A program made the position numbers and the translations under genes. Under the pieces are notes generated by a model. That model was not told the DNA's origin. It made no database searches and saw only the letters and a program-made list of their open reading frames with translations. A DNA stretch of 64,000 bases from Flavobacterium sp. W4I14 (GTDB lineage: Bacteria > Bacteroidota > Bacteroidia > Sphingobacteriales > Sphingobacteriaceae). The stretch spans positions 3,658,001 to 3,722,000 of the forward strand of contig JAUSZU010000001.1 in the NCBI GenBank assembly GCA_030817875.1. The letters run 5' to 3'. Below are positions 25,790-35,390 of this stretch, one piece after another (positions within the stretch are counted from its first letter, which is position 1; each line of letters begins with the position of its first letter).

Positions 25790-27583
25790 ATGTCTAGCCT
25801 TAAAAAAATTGTCTTTTTCATTGTACTGATTACCCTTACTACCCTGTTATCCATTTTCTGCAAAACGGAAAACAGATCAAATGCAGAACTGGTAAAAGCA
25901 GATTTTGACAAACAACTTATTGAATTTCAAAGTATTGTTGACCAAAAATTATCAATAGCTGTTCAAAACGGGGATGAAAAAGCAATTAAACAATCTTTTC
26001 TACAGGCGAGAATAAAATACAAACAGCTGGAGTATTATATCGAATATTTTTTCCCTTCAACTTCTGTACTGCTTAATGGTGCGCCGATTGATGAGATTGA
26101 ACTGGGCGAAAATCTCATTGAAAATCCAACAGGCTTTCAGGTAATGGAAGAAATTATCTATGAAGCCCCTACAACAGAAAACCGAAAAGAATTAGGGAAC
26201 GAAGTAAAAAAAATGCAGCTCAACCTGCAACGTGTTAGTCGCTTTAATGAACAATACCAGATTACCGATGCGCAATTATTTGATGCCATCCGTTTAGAAA
26301 TTTTCAGGATTACTAGTTTAGGCATTACTGGTTTTGATACCCCAAACGCTTTGCAATCGATACCCGAAACAGCTTCGGCACTACAGGGAATAGCAAACGT
26401 ACTGGCAAAGTATGAAAACGATGCATCAGATAAACTGATACCTTCAGCGATAAGCTACCTGGATAAAAATACCGATTTTGATCATTTCGATCGTTTAACC
26501 TTTATAACTGAGTATCTTGATCCGATCAGCAAGCACATCAATTTACTTCGTTTAGAAAAAAAAATACCAACTGCCGCCAGTGGCGGCGCGCTTCGCGACG
26601 AGGCAACAAGTATGTTCCAAGTAAACGCTTTTAATGTAAACAAATTTGTAGGCAACAGCACCTTATTTATCAACGACGATAAAATTGCACTTGGAAAAAT
26701 CTTGTTCAATGATGCGGTACTTTCTAATGGAAATAACCGGAGCTGTGCCAGTTGCCATAAACAATCACTCGCCTTTACCGATGGTTTAAGCAAAGCAGCA
26801 GGGATTTCAAAAGGACAATCGTTACTAAGAAATACACCAACTTTAGCTTATGCCGGGTTACAGCGCGGATTCTTTTATGATTTAAAAGCAGGAACCCTGG
26901 AAGATCAGGCGCTTGATGTGGTTCATCATAAACAGGAAATGAATGGTTCACTAACACAAGCTGCAACGAGAATCAATTCATCAAAAAATTACCTAACCTT
27001 ATTCCAAAAAGCTTATCAGGATAAAACTGCGAAAGGCGATCCATGGAAAATCCAGCATGCATTAGCATCTTATATCCGTTCGTTATCTCCGTTTAACTCG
27101 CGATTTGACCGCTACATGCAAGGCGATAAAAAACAGCTAAATCAAGAAGAAAAAGAAGGTTTTAATCTTTTTATGGGAAAAGCAAAGTGCGGAAGTTGTC
27201 ATTTTGCACCCTTATTTAATGGTACGCAAGCACCACTCTTTATTAAAAGTGAAGCAGAAGTTTTAGGTGTGCCCGCTACCACAGATACCTTAAAACCCAA
27301 AATAGATGCTGACTTAGGCCGGTATGCCCTTTATGCTTATCCACAATATAAACATGCATTTAAAACTTCAACTGTCAGAAACATCACCAAAACAGGTCCA
27401 TATATGCACAATGGCGTTTATAAAACCTTAGCGCAGGTAATGAATTTTTATAACCAAGGTGGTGGTGCAGGCATGGGGATCACTATTGAAAACCAGACTT
27501 TGTCTGCCGATAAGCTAAACTTAAGCAAATTGGAGATCAAACAGATTATTGCATTTTTAGGTACCCTGGAAGATGTTCGATAA
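25790..27583 (+). CDS. Dihaem cytochrome c peroxidase/MauG-like lipoprotein
   Basis: 597 residues from the ATG at 25790, chosen because the earlier in-frame ATG lies in the terminator hairpin and adds residues before the signal peptide. A lipobox-like LSIFC precedes the mature protein. Residues 30-280 form a helical N-terminal domain often joined to this family in Bacteroidota. The C-terminal half has two haem c sites, C319-x-x-C322-H and C467-x-x-C470-H, with the usual ALGKILFNDAVLS lead, NTPTLAYAG and KTSTVRNITKTGPYMHNG. Such proteins reduce peroxide or oxidise partners in the periplasm. It follows the PhoX-like gene and may share its job. Confidence 0.85.
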   Translation: MSSLKKIVFFIVLITLTTLLSIFCKTENRSNAELVKADFDKQLIEFQSIVDQKLSIAVQNGDEKAIKQSFLQARIKYKQLEYYIEYFFPSTSVLLNGAPIDEIELGENLIENPTGFQVMEEIIYEAPTTENRKELGNEVKKMQLNLQRVSRFNEQYQITDAQLFDAIRLEIFRITSLGITGFDTPNALQSIPETASALQGIANVLAKYENDASDKLIPSAISYLDKNTDFDHFDRLTFITEYLDPISKHINLLRLEKKIPTAASGGALRDEATSMFQVNAFNVNKFVGNSTLFINDDKIALGKILFNDAVLSNGNNRSCASCHKQSLAFTDGLSKAAGISKGQSLLRNTPTLAYAGLQRGFFYDLKAGTLEDQALDVVHHKQEMNGSLTQAATRINSSKNYLTLFQKAYQDKTAKGDPWKIQHALASYIRSLSPFNSRFDRYMQGDKKQLNQEEKEGFNLFMGKAKCGSCHFAPLFNGTQAPLFIKSEAEVLGVPATTDTLKPKIDADLGRYALYAYPQYKHAFKTSTVRNITKTGPYMHNGVYKTLAQVMNFYNQGGGAGMGITIENQTLSADKLNLSKLEIKQIIAFLGTLEDVR

Positions 27584-27591
27584 ATCAAGTA

Positions 27592-27872
27592 TTCTCGCGT
27601 TATCCTGAGTTCATCTCAGGATCTTATGGACTGACAGATCCTAATTCCAAATATTCAGGACAGTATAAAGATACCTGGTTTGGGAGATCGTTATTTCGAC
27701 AGCAGCGTTCCAAAAGAATTCCTCTGGAGGAGAACGCGAAGGCTCTGCGAAGCAAAATCTTAACCTTTCGGGAACATAGTCCAAAGATCTCTCCACTCCG
27801 CGTTGCTTCGGTCGAGATGACGATTTTGCTATCGGAGTCTGTCAATGACAGCTCATCTCAGGATCTTAAAAG
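27592..27872. repeat. Palindromic intergenic repeat block
   Basis: Two hairpin units CCTGAGTTCATCTCAGG-type (27603-27619) and CTCATCTCAGGATCTTA (27852-27868) flank a longer dyad. Its left arm contains GAGATCGTTATTTCGACAG (27682-27700) and its right arm contains TCGGTCGAGATGACGATTT (27808-27826). The arrangement is a large REP-like hairpin of the sort common in intergenic DNA of Bacteroidota. The minus-strand 73-codon frame in it is judged spurious. The remaining bases to 27962 show nothing. Confidence 0.5.
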
Positions 27873-27962
27873 CATGCTGTTCCCTCTGCGCCTTTCTCCA
27901 TGTGGCCTCTCTGGTTAAAAAATGGAATTAATTCTGAAGACTAACTGCAGTTAAAACTGTAA

Positions 27963-28646
27963 CTACAACAAATCCTTCAGCACTGCCCACACGTTTTCGG
28001 CCAGGATCTTATCCCCTTCGGCAGTTGGATGTATGCCATCGGCCTGGTTTAATTCAGGAACACCGCCAACCTTATCCAATAAAAAGGGGATCAGGGCCAT
28101 TTGGTTTTTCTTTGCCAGATCAGGAAACATGTTTTTAAAGTCTGCTGCATATTTGGCGCCCATATTTGGTGGAACCTGCATACCAGCCAATACCATTTTA
28201 GCATCAGGGTATTTAGCTTTTACACGATCAATAATCGTCTGAAGGTTTTTAACCGTTTGCGATACCGGTAAGCCACGCAATCCATCATTGGCGCCAAGTT
28301 CGAGTACAAAAACGTCCACTCGCTGCTTAAGTAACCAATCAATCCGTCCTTTTCCGCCAGCAGAAGTTTCGCCACTTAAACCACCATTAATTACTTTGTA
28401 AGGCATTTGTAAAGAATCGATCCTATTTTGGATCAATGCCGGATAAGCTTCCGTTGGATCGAGCCCGTAACCTGCTGTTAAACTGGTCCCAAAAAAGAGG
28501 ATGTTCTTCTGCTCAGTAGCCATGGCAGCCGTTTTTTGGTCAGTCGAATCTAAAGTTTTATCGGTATTGCTTTTATTTTCGCGGTTTCCGCAGCTCAGTA
28601 GTACAAGGCTTAAAACAAATAGCCCCATTAATCGTTTTCGTAACAT
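27963..28646 (-). CDS. TesA-type SGNH esterase, lipoprotein
   Basis: 227 residues. Lipobox VLLSC (Cys19). The SGNH hydrolase blocks are complete: block I FFGTSLTAGYGLD with the nucleophile Ser, block II NGGLSGETSAGG, block III LELGANDGLRG and block V DGIHPTAEG with the catalytic Asp and His. This matches TesA/arylesterase (thioesterase I/lysophospholipase L1, periplasmic). It is divergent from a YbbA/YbbP-type ABC system, the same neighbourhood as tesA-ybbA-ybbP in E. coli. Confidence 0.92.
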   Translation of the reverse strand: MLRKRLMGLFVLSLVLLSCGNRENKSNTDKTLDSTDQKTAAMATEQKNILFFGTSLTAGYGLDPTEAYPALIQNRIDSLQMPYKVINGGLSGETSAGGKGRIDWLLKQRVDVFVLELGANDGLRGLPVSQTVKNLQTIIDRVKAKYPDAKMVLAGMQVPPNMGAKYAADFKNMFPDLAKKNQMALIPFLLDKVGGVPELNQADGIHPTAEGDKILAENVWAVLKDLL

Positions 28647-28706
28647 ATCTAAATAATCTATATCTAATTATTGTTTAAACCATTATCTTAACAGGCAATG
28701 CCTCGT

Positions 28707-28714
28707 TATGTTTG
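28707..28714 (+). promoter_or_regulatory. Promoter -7 box of the YbbA/YbbP operon
   Basis: TATGTTTG fits TAnnTTTG. It overlaps the earliest possible TTG start (28712), so that start would not be transcribed or would be leaderless, which favours a start further in. Confidence 0.45.
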
Positions 28715-28750
28715 GCCACGATCTATACACAAACCCTAAAAATTCAGCTA

Positions 28751-29440
28751 TTGGAAAGCATATTGAACATCCGAAATGTAAGCAAAATTTACCAAAGTAC
28801 CGGACGGGAACTGACCGTTTTGGATAACATTAATTTTTCGATAGCAGCTGGCTCAACTGTAGCCATAACGGGTCCTTCGGGAAGCGGAAAAACAACCTTA
28901 CTTGGTTTATGTGCGGGATTAGACAGGGCCAGCAGCGGAACGGTTGAACTAAATGGTATTGCCTTAGAGAAACTGAATGAAGATGAAAGGGCAGCGATCA
29001 GAAATCAATATGTGGGTTTCATTTTTCAGAACTTTCAACTGTTGCCCACTTTAACGGCACTCGAAAATGTAATGGTACCTTTAGAATTAAGGGGAGCAAA
29101 AAACATCCGTGCTCATGCACTAGAATTGCTGGATAAAGTTGGCCTGGCCGACCGTTCACACCACTATCCTATACAATTATCAGGTGGCGAGCAACAGCGC
29201 GTTTCGCTGGCAAGGGCATTTTCGAACCAACCGGCTATTCTTTTTGCAGATGAACCTACCGGAAACCTTGATGCAGAAACCAGTGAAAAAGTGATCAAAT
29301 TGCTTTTTGATTTAAATAAAGATGCAGGAACCACATTGATTATCGTAACACACGATCTTGAACTGGCTGCCAGAACGGCAAGGAGCATTAAAATTAAAGG
29401 CGGTGTAATCATTTCAGACGAAAACCCTACTTATGCCTAA
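28751..29440 (+). CDS. ybbA: YbbA-type ABC transporter ATP-binding protein
   Basis: About 229 residues if translation begins at TTG 28751 (MESILNIRNVSKIYQ); no ATG exists before the conserved domain, and TTG 28763 is an alternative. Walker A GPSGSGKTT, Q loop IFQNFQLLPTL, signature LSGGEQQR, Walker B ILFADEPTGNLD and the switch His in IIVTHDLEL are all present. It is of the LolD/MacB-like class that works with FtsX-type permeases. It overlaps the permease gene by 8 bp. The divergent tesA homologue supports assignment to the YbbA-YbbP group. Its substrate is unknown. Confidence 0.85.
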   Translation: MESILNIRNVSKIYQSTGRELTVLDNINFSIAAGSTVAITGPSGSGKTTLLGLCAGLDRASSGTVELNGIALEKLNEDERAAIRNQYVGFIFQNFQLLPTLTALENVMVPLELRGAKNIRAHALELLDKVGLADRSHHYPIQLSGGEQQRVSLARAFSNQPAILFADEPTGNLDAETSEKVIKLLFDLNKDAGTTLIIVTHDLELAARTARSIKIKGGVIISDENPTYA

Positions 29441-31967
29441 TAGCCTCCCAAAACAATCTATTAAGTTTTCGTGGCTGTTTAAAATGGCCTGGCGCGATAG
29501 CAGGAAAAACCGTGCACGTTTATTGCTCTTTATCTCCTCAATTGTTTTGGGCATCGCCGCCCTTGTTGCAGTTTATTCATTTAAAGATAACCTTCAAAAA
29601 GACATCGATGCACAGGCAAAGGAACTTACAGGAGCCGATCTGGTTTTAGATAGCCGGAAGGGTGTAAGTAAAGCGATGCAGAAAATGCTCGATACACTTG
29701 GCGATGAACGATCGCAGGAGAAAACCTTTGCTTCGATGATCTATTTCCAGAAAGGTGGAGGCAGCCGTTTGGTACAGATGAAAGCCCTTGAAGGGAATTA
29801 TCCCTACTATGGTATCATAGAAACCATTCCCCTGGCTGCAGCAAGAAACTTTCAATCGGGAAGAAATGCATTGGTAGATCAAACCCTAATGCTACAGTTT
29901 AATGCAAAGGTTGGCGATTCGGTAAAAATAGGCGATCTCAGTTTCAATATACTGGGTATTTTAACCAAGGCCCCGGGCCAAACCGGTATTGGTGCAAGTA
30001 TTGCCCCTACGGTTTATATTCCATTACAAATCCTCGATAAAACAAACCTGATTAAAACCGGAAGCCGGATCAACAATAAATTTTATTTCAGGTATAACGA
30101 TCCATCCAAAATAGATGAATGGGTAAAAAAACAGGATAGCAAATTAGAAAAAGAAGGTTTCGATGCCGATACGGTTGAATCGAGAAAAGAACAGACCGGA
30201 AGATCGTTTAAAGATGTAAACCGTTTTCTGGCTTTATCTGGTTTTATCGCTTTGCTGCTGGGTTGTGTTGGTGTAGGTAGCGCTATCCATGTGTACATTC
30301 AGGAAAAATTAAGTGCAATTGCCACGCTGAGGTGTTTAGGATTAAAATCACGTCATGCCTTTTTAATCTACCTGATCCAGGTCTTTTTCATTGGCTTAAT
30401 TGCGGCTGTTTTAGGGGCTGTTCTAGGTACGGGAGTACAGTTCTTGCTCCCTTTGGTACTAAAAGATTTTTTACCTGTGGAGATCACCATGCAGGTTTCG
30501 TGGCCCGCTGTTGGTCAGGGGCTGTTACTTGGTCTCATCATCTCGATCCTCTTTGCCCTTCCCTCACTCCTATCCGTTAGAAGGATTTCGCCATTAAATG
30601 CCATCCGGATATCTTTCGAAAAAGCAACTGGAAAAAGAGATCCGCTAACCTGGTTGGTATACCTGCTTATGGCAATCTTTATTACAGCTTTTACGCACTT
30701 GCAGATGAAAACATGGATACAAACGCTGGCTTTTACCGCAAGTATTGCCATCGCTTTTGTGCTGTTGATTATACTGTCTAAAATACTGATGTTCCTGGTG
30801 AGAAAACTCTTGCCCAATTCATCCCCTTATTTATGGCGACAAGGCTTTGCCAACCTTTACCGACCGAATAACCAAACCCTGATGCTTACCGTTTCTATAG
30901 GTTTATCAACCGCATTTATCTGCACCCTATTTTTTGTTCAGGGGATCTTAATGAGCCGCGTTACACTTTCCTCAGGTGCTAACCAACCTAACATGGTGAT
31001 GTTCGATATCCAGAATACGCAAAAAGAAGGATTGGACAGTTTAACCAAAGCTTTCAAATTGCCGCTAATGAACCAGGTGCCTGTAATTACCATGCGCATT
31101 GAAGAAATTAACGGAAAGAAAGCCAGTGCCGATACCAATAACAGAAGGGCTTATCGCAACGAAATCAGGGCTACCTATCAGGATACTTTAACCGCAGCAG
31201 AGAAAATTACAGCGGGCAAATGGACCGGAAAAATAAAACCTAATGAAACGGTTTATATTTCATTAGATCAGCGTTATGCCCAGCAGATTCATGTTGAGCT
31301 GAATGACAAAATTCTTTTTAATGTGCAGGGTATGATGATCCCAACGGTTGTTGGAAGTTTGAGGGAAGTAAACTGGAGCAGGATGCAGACCAATTTCAGG
31401 GTTGTTTTTCCAGCAGGCGTATTAGAAGAAGCACCACAGTTTCATGTATTGATGACCAGGGTACCATCGGGCGATGTTTCAGCCCGTTTTCAGGGAGAAG
31501 TGGTGCAAAAATTTCCAAATGTTTCGGTCATCGATTTAGATCTGGTATTAAAACTCTTAGATGAGCTGTTAAGCAAAATCGGTTTTGTAATTCAGTTTAT
31601 GGCTGGCTTCAGCATGGTTACCGGTTGGATTGTTTTAATATCTTCGGTATTAACCAGTAAAAATCAACGGATAAAAGAAAGTATTTTGTTGCGGACAATG
31701 GGTGCGAGTAGAAAGCAGATTTTAGCAATAAATGCGATTGAATATTTCTTTTTAGGTGCTTTTGCCGCAGGTGCCGGATTGATTTTAGCCATCAGTGGAA
31801 GCTGGGCATTGGCTAAATTTACCTTTGATGCAGCCTTTGTTCCGCCATTGCTTCCAACTGTATTGTTATTTGGCTCCATTGTGCTACTAGTCGTAATTAC
31901 AGGGGTATTAAGCACCCGGAGTATCCTGAATCAACCGCCATTAAAGATTTTAAGAACGGAGAGTTAG
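29433..31967 (+). CDS. ybbP: YbbP-type FtsX-family ABC permease
   Basis: 844 residues. One N-terminal helix (LLLFISSIVLGIAALVAVYS) and a large periplasmic MacB-core-like domain (about 55-255) precede three helices (262-400). Then come a central membrane segment and a second periplasmic domain (about 500-690), followed by three more helices including the LLRTMGASRKQILAI coupling motif of FtsX permeases. This double-FtsX layout and length agree with YbbP (about 800 residues). It works with the overlapping ATPase, probably on lipids or lipoproteins (inference). Confidence 0.88.
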   Translation: MPNSLPKQSIKFSWLFKMAWRDSRKNRARLLLFISSIVLGIAALVAVYSFKDNLQKDIDAQAKELTGADLVLDSRKGVSKAMQKMLDTLGDERSQEKTFASMIYFQKGGGSRLVQMKALEGNYPYYGIIETIPLAAARNFQSGRNALVDQTLMLQFNAKVGDSVKIGDLSFNILGILTKAPGQTGIGASIAPTVYIPLQILDKTNLIKTGSRINNKFYFRYNDPSKIDEWVKKQDSKLEKEGFDADTVESRKEQTGRSFKDVNRFLALSGFIALLLGCVGVGSAIHVYIQEKLSAIATLRCLGLKSRHAFLIYLIQVFFIGLIAAVLGAVLGTGVQFLLPLVLKDFLPVEITMQVSWPAVGQGLLLGLIISILFALPSLLSVRRISPLNAIRISFEKATGKRDPLTWLVYLLMAIFITAFTHLQMKTWIQTLAFTASIAIAFVLLIILSKILMFLVRKLLPNSSPYLWRQGFANLYRPNNQTLMLTVSIGLSTAFICTLFFVQGILMSRVTLSSGANQPNMVMFDIQNTQKEGLDSLTKAFKLPLMNQVPVITMRIEEINGKKASADTNNRRAYRNEIRATYQDTLTAAEKITAGKWTGKIKPNETVYISLDQRYAQQIHVELNDKILFNVQGMMIPTVVGSLREVNWSRMQTNFRVVFPAGVLEEAPQFHVLMTRVPSGDVSARFQGEVVQKFPNVSVIDLDLVLKLLDELLSKIGFVIQFMAGFSMVTGWIVLISSVLTSKNQRIKESILLRTMGASRKQILAINAIEYFFLGAFAAGAGLILAISGSWALAKFTFDAAFVPPLLPTVLLFGSIVLLVVITGVLSTRSILNQPPLKILRTES

Positions 31968-32105
31968 GTTATGTTAAAGCTAACCTAATAAATAGGCCAA
32001 ACTTAAATAACTACTTCCAGGTTTAAGGAAATGAGCTTTTAAATTTGATTCTCCTAAACAAACTATATGATAGGAACTTTGTTCCTTGTCTAAAGAATCT
32101 GGAAG

Positions 32106-32645
32106 ATGAATAAAAGATATCCGATATTATTCCTGGCTTTAGGCGTTGGTGTTATAGCGATAAACCTAATTTCCTGTGTGTCTATTCCAAAGGGAGCCAC
32201 TGCTGTTAAGCCATTTAAAAAAGACAAATACCTGGGCAAGTGGTATGAGATTGCACGAATGGATTTTAAGTTCGAAAAAGATCTTAATAATGTAACGGCT
32301 ACCTACTCGCTTAAAGATGACTGCAGTATCAAGGTAGATAACCGCGGCTACAATTATGTTAAAAAGGAATGGAAACAGAGCGTTGGTAAAGCAAAATTTG
32401 TGAATGAAAGCAACGAAGGAAGATTAAAAGTTTCGTTCTTTGGTCCGTTTTACGCAGGTTATAATGTAATCGAGATCGACACAGATTATCAATATGCTTT
32501 AATAGCTGGCAACAACCTAAAATATCTCTGGATTTTATCCAGAAACAAAAGCATTCCGGAAAACATTAAACAGCAATATTTAAAAAAGGCACAAAGCTTA
32601 GGTTATGATACTGCTACTTTAGTTTGGACCAAACAGGATCAATAG
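32106..32645 (+). CDS. blc: Blc-type bacterial lipocalin
   Basis: 179 residues. A lipoprotein signal peptide ends at LISC (Cys24). The lipocalin signature LGKWYEIARMDFKFEKDLNN is followed by VTATYSLKDDCSIKVDNRGY and the family motif AGYNVIEIDTDYQYALI, with LWILSRNKSI near the end. This is an outer membrane-anchored lipocalin binding fatty acids or lysophospholipids (family knowledge). It is monocistronic. Confidence 0.92.
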   Translation: MNKRYPILFLALGVGVIAINLISCVSIPKGATAVKPFKKDKYLGKWYEIARMDFKFEKDLNNVTATYSLKDDCSIKVDNRGYNYVKKEWKQSVGKAKFVNESNEGRLKVSFFGPFYAGYNVIEIDTDYQYALIAGNNLKYLWILSRNKSIPENIKQQYLKKAQSLGYDTATLVWTKQDQ

Positions 32646-32740
32646 CGCTTTATTGATGCTATTGGCTACCCCACAGTAAGGATGGAAAATATATAATCCG
32701 TTACCATAGGCCATGGCTTATGGTAACGGATAGCTATTAA

Positions 32741-33373
32741 CTATGCAGCATCAATTGCTTCACGAAGTGCCTTTGCTGCAGCAGCAGGATCTTCAGCGCT
32801 ATAAATTGCAGCACCTGCAACGGCTACGATAGCACCTGCCTGTATAACTGCGGTAACGTTATCGATATTTACCCCACCAGCGATAGAAACCGGAACGCCA
32901 GCTTTTGCGGCCTCATCAATTAATACCTGGATTGAGTAACCGGCCGTCCACTGCTCATCTAAACCAGCATGTAGTTCTACAAATTCAACACCTAACGCAG
33001 TAACTTCCTTCGCTCTTCTAACACGATCAGGATAACCAATGGTATCTACCACTACGCCTTTTCCATGTGCTTTTGCCGCTTTAACAGCGCCAATAATCGT
33101 TGCATTTCCTGCAGCACCCATTACGGTAACCAGATCTGCTCCTGCTTTGAAAGCGATATCAGCTTCTAATTCACCCGCATCTGCAGTTTTTAAATCTGCA
33201 AAAACCAGTTTATCAGGATGTGCTTCTTTCATTGCGGTAATTACTGAAGAACCCATATTCTTGATCAATGGAGTACCCAATTCAATAATATCTACGTATG
33301 GAGCTACTTTTGCTGCCAGTGCCAAGGCTTCTGCTGTTGTTAATAAATCTATTGCTACTTGTAATTTTGCCAT
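32741..33373 (-). CDS. hxlA: 3-hexulose-6-phosphate synthase (RuMP pathway)
   Basis: 210 residues, usual size for the orotidine-phosphate-decarboxylase superfamily barrel. Asp9 in AIDL, Glu31 in IIELGTPLI and the D60-x-K62-x-x-D65 motif (DLKTADAG) bind magnesium and substrate. VDTIGYPDRVRRAKE and VSIAGGVN follow. The enzyme condenses formaldehyde with ribulose 5-phosphate, reversibly. The close relative 3-keto-L-gulonate-6-phosphate decarboxylase shares these motifs, but the phosphohexuloisomerase gene 26 bp upstream settles the assignment. The unit may work in either direction: formaldehyde fixation or ribulose 5-phosphate supply. Confidence 0.85.
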   Translation of the reverse strand: MAKLQVAIDLLTTAEALALAAKVAPYVDIIELGTPLIKNMGSSVITAMKEAHPDKLVFADLKTADAGELEADIAFKAGADLVTVMGAAGNATIIGAVKAAKAHGKGVVVDTIGYPDRVRRAKEVTALGVEFVELHAGLDEQWTAGYSIQVLIDEAAKAGVPVSIAGGVNIDNVTAVIQAGAIVAVAGAAIYSAEDPAAAAKALREAIDAA

Positions 33374-33399
33374 GATTCTATTTTATATGTAATTAATTG

Positions 33400-34029
33400 T
33401 TATTCAAGGTTGGCGTGTCTTTTCCAAAGCGTTTCTGCCGCTTGTCCGCTCAGTTTCCAAAGCGATTGAAAAACGGCATCATTGAGCAAAAGCAAAAACT
33501 GTTCAAACAGGCTTCCTGCATATTGGCTAGATACTTTCGTACTATGGTCTTCTTTTTCCGCAGCAGGCACCAACACCACATGGCTGGCCAGTTTTGCCAG
33601 TAATGATCCGGCATTACTGGTAATGGCTACCACTTCAGCACCTACGGCTTTCGATTTTTCTGCCGCCCTTACAATCGATCCGGTTGTTCCTGAACCTGAG
33701 GCGGCAATTAATAAATCGCCCGCTTCAATTGCCGGACTTGTCGTATCGCCAACATAATAAACAGTAAGCCCAAGATGCATTAAACGCATTGCTGCCGACT
33801 GCATAGCAAAACCCGAACGACCTGCAGCAGTAATAAAAATCCGCTTTGCCTGCTGAATGTGGTATACAAAAGGGATCAGTTGGTCTAATTCCAGCTGTTT
33901 AGACAAACGGGTATTCTCCTCGATAATCTTATCCAGGTTCATTTGCAGATTCCAGGCCAACTGCTGGTTATCAAGGGTATCTATCACTGTTTGGCTATCT
34001 GTAATTTCTATGGGTGCTTTCAAATCCAT
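33400..34029 (-). CDS. hxlB: 6-phospho-3-hexuloisomerase (SIS domain)
   Basis: 209 residues. A single SIS domain has the sugar-phosphate loop IFITAAGRSGFAMQSAAMR, then GDTTSPAIEAGDLLIAASGSG and the C-terminal AGSLFEQFLLLLNDAVFQ typical of PHI enzymes. It interconverts hexulose 6-phosphate and fructose 6-phosphate. The first gene of the two-gene hxlB-hxlA unit. An AraC-family regulator is divergent about 200 bp upstream. Confidence 0.87.
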   Translation of the reverse strand: MDLKAPIEITDSQTVIDTLDNQQLAWNLQMNLDKIIEENTRLSKQLELDQLIPFVYHIQQAKRIFITAAGRSGFAMQSAAMRLMHLGLTVYYVGDTTSPAIEAGDLLIAASGSGTTGSIVRAAEKSKAVGAEVVAITSNAGSLLAKLASHVVLVPAAEKEDHSTKVSSQYAGSLFEQFLLLLNDAVFQSLWKLSGQAAETLWKRHANLE

Positions 34030-34234
34030 TTTTACACGCTCTATTTATTAGCCCAAAGGTATGGCCGCCCTTAACAACTATAGTTATACATTTAGCTACT
34101 TATATTGGACAATCAGGAAATATATTACTACAAAAGTCATCCATCAGCCATATTAAAGACACGGTTTCCGAATAGTCCACCATAATTATCAGTTAATCCA
34201 ATCGCTAAAAAATTAAGTGTTTAACTTTAACATT

Positions 34235-35098
34235 ATGAGTTTATCCTCCGAAGTAACACATCTGGAAAAATCGATTATCTATATCCGCGATCTGAGCAAT
34301 TGCCCGCCCAGTTATCTTAATGACCCGGGCAGAAAAGAGTTCTTCGAAATCGTTTGGTTAAAAAATGAAGAACCCTTACACGCCCTACAAGAATCAGCAT
34401 TCGACAGTAAAGGAGACTGGATTTACCTCATCCCTCCCTACCGCGTGCATCAGCTTAACAAAGCCGGTAAAAACGGTGTATTAATTTCCTTTAAAAGGTC
34501 TGTTCTTGAAGGGGAAGAAAAAGAATTCCTCCTCGATCTGTTTAAGATCTTTAATGTTCAGGGCGAATTTTCCTGTTTAAGGCTAAACCAAGACACCGCT
34601 TCTGAGCTTAGCAATATTTACAAATTAATTGAGGATGAATACCAAAAAGCAGGTAATACTTTTATCATTACCAGGGCACTGCTGAAAGTATTTCTATTAA
34701 AACTGATCCAGGTAAAAGAACATGAATTTACCAGCCATGATGTACAGCAAAAAAGGGTCTACGAATTTTTGATGTTACTCGAAAGCAATTATCAGCAGGT
34801 TAGGAACACTGATTTCTATGCTGGTAAAATCGGCATTAGTTCTAAAAGGTTAAATCAGATTTTAAAAGAAAAACTAAATAAAACAGGAATGCAGATCATC
34901 CACGACCGCATTATCTTAGAGGCCAAAAGGAAAATCATCCACAGTGCGCATACCATCAAAGAAATTGCATATGAGCTGGGTTTTTCAGACCGGCCTTATT
35001 TTAGCCGTTTCTTTAAAAAACAGACAGGCCAAACGCCCGAAGCGTTTCAAAAAGAGGCCAGAAACCACATCGAATCGAAATTTAATACACTGGTTTAA
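34235..35098 (+). CDS. AraC-family transcription regulator
   Basis: 287 residues from the ATG (MSLSSEVTHLEKS); a GTG six codons earlier is less likely. An N-terminal cupin-like sensing part (about 10-120, DWIYLIPPYRVHQLN) is followed by a helical linker and a C-terminal double HTH (about 190-285): SSKRLNQILKEKLNKTGMQI and IKEIAYELGFSDRPYFSRFF, then KKQTGQTPEAFQK. It is divergent from hxlBA and upstream of the gluconate permease, so control of one or both is likely (inference). Confidence 0.9.
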   Translation: MSLSSEVTHLEKSIIYIRDLSNCPPSYLNDPGRKEFFEIVWLKNEEPLHALQESAFDSKGDWIYLIPPYRVHQLNKAGKNGVLISFKRSVLEGEEKEFLLDLFKIFNVQGEFSCLRLNQDTASELSNIYKLIEDEYQKAGNTFIITRALLKVFLLKLIQVKEHEFTSHDVQQKRVYEFLMLLESNYQQVRNTDFYAGKIGISSKRLNQILKEKLNKTGMQIIHDRIILEAKRKIIHSAHTIKEIAYELGFSDRPYFSRFFKKQTGQTPEAFQKEARNHIESKFNTLV

Positions 35099-35185
35099 CA
35101 GATTTATTTGTTCTGATTTTAATTTGCAGCCCCGTTAAAGTTTTTCTTTTATACAGCTTTTAGCAAATTATAATACTTTTACATC

Positions 35186-35368
35186 ATGATCAGACTAAAC
35201 AACGATACACCTAACGATATTCTCCAAGATGTAAAAATTGGCGATATGGTAACCGATACTTTTAGCAAAACCGGCCTTGTAGAAAATATAGAGATTAGCG
35301 ACGATGGCCTATATCGGGTTTACGAATTTCATCTCGTTACCGGAAGAACCATTACCGTTAAAAAGTAA
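35186..35368 (+). CDS. Small conserved-looking hypothetical protein (60 aa)
   Basis: Soluble and mostly beta, with alternating charged and hydrophobic residues (DVKIGDMVTDTFSKTGLVEN, then YEFHLVTGRTITVKK). The pattern suggests a small SH3-like barrel. It stands alone in the same direction as the AraC gene, 87 bp behind it. No family was recognised. Confidence 0.55.
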   Translation: MIRLNNDTPNDILQDVKIGDMVTDTFSKTGLVENIEISDDGLYRVYEFHLVTGRTITVKK

Positions 35369-35390
35369 AAAGCGCTAAAAAATGAAAAAT

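Noticed and set aside
27624..27845. 73-codon minus-strand frame
   Set aside because: Coincides with a large REP-like dyad; composition is not protein-like.
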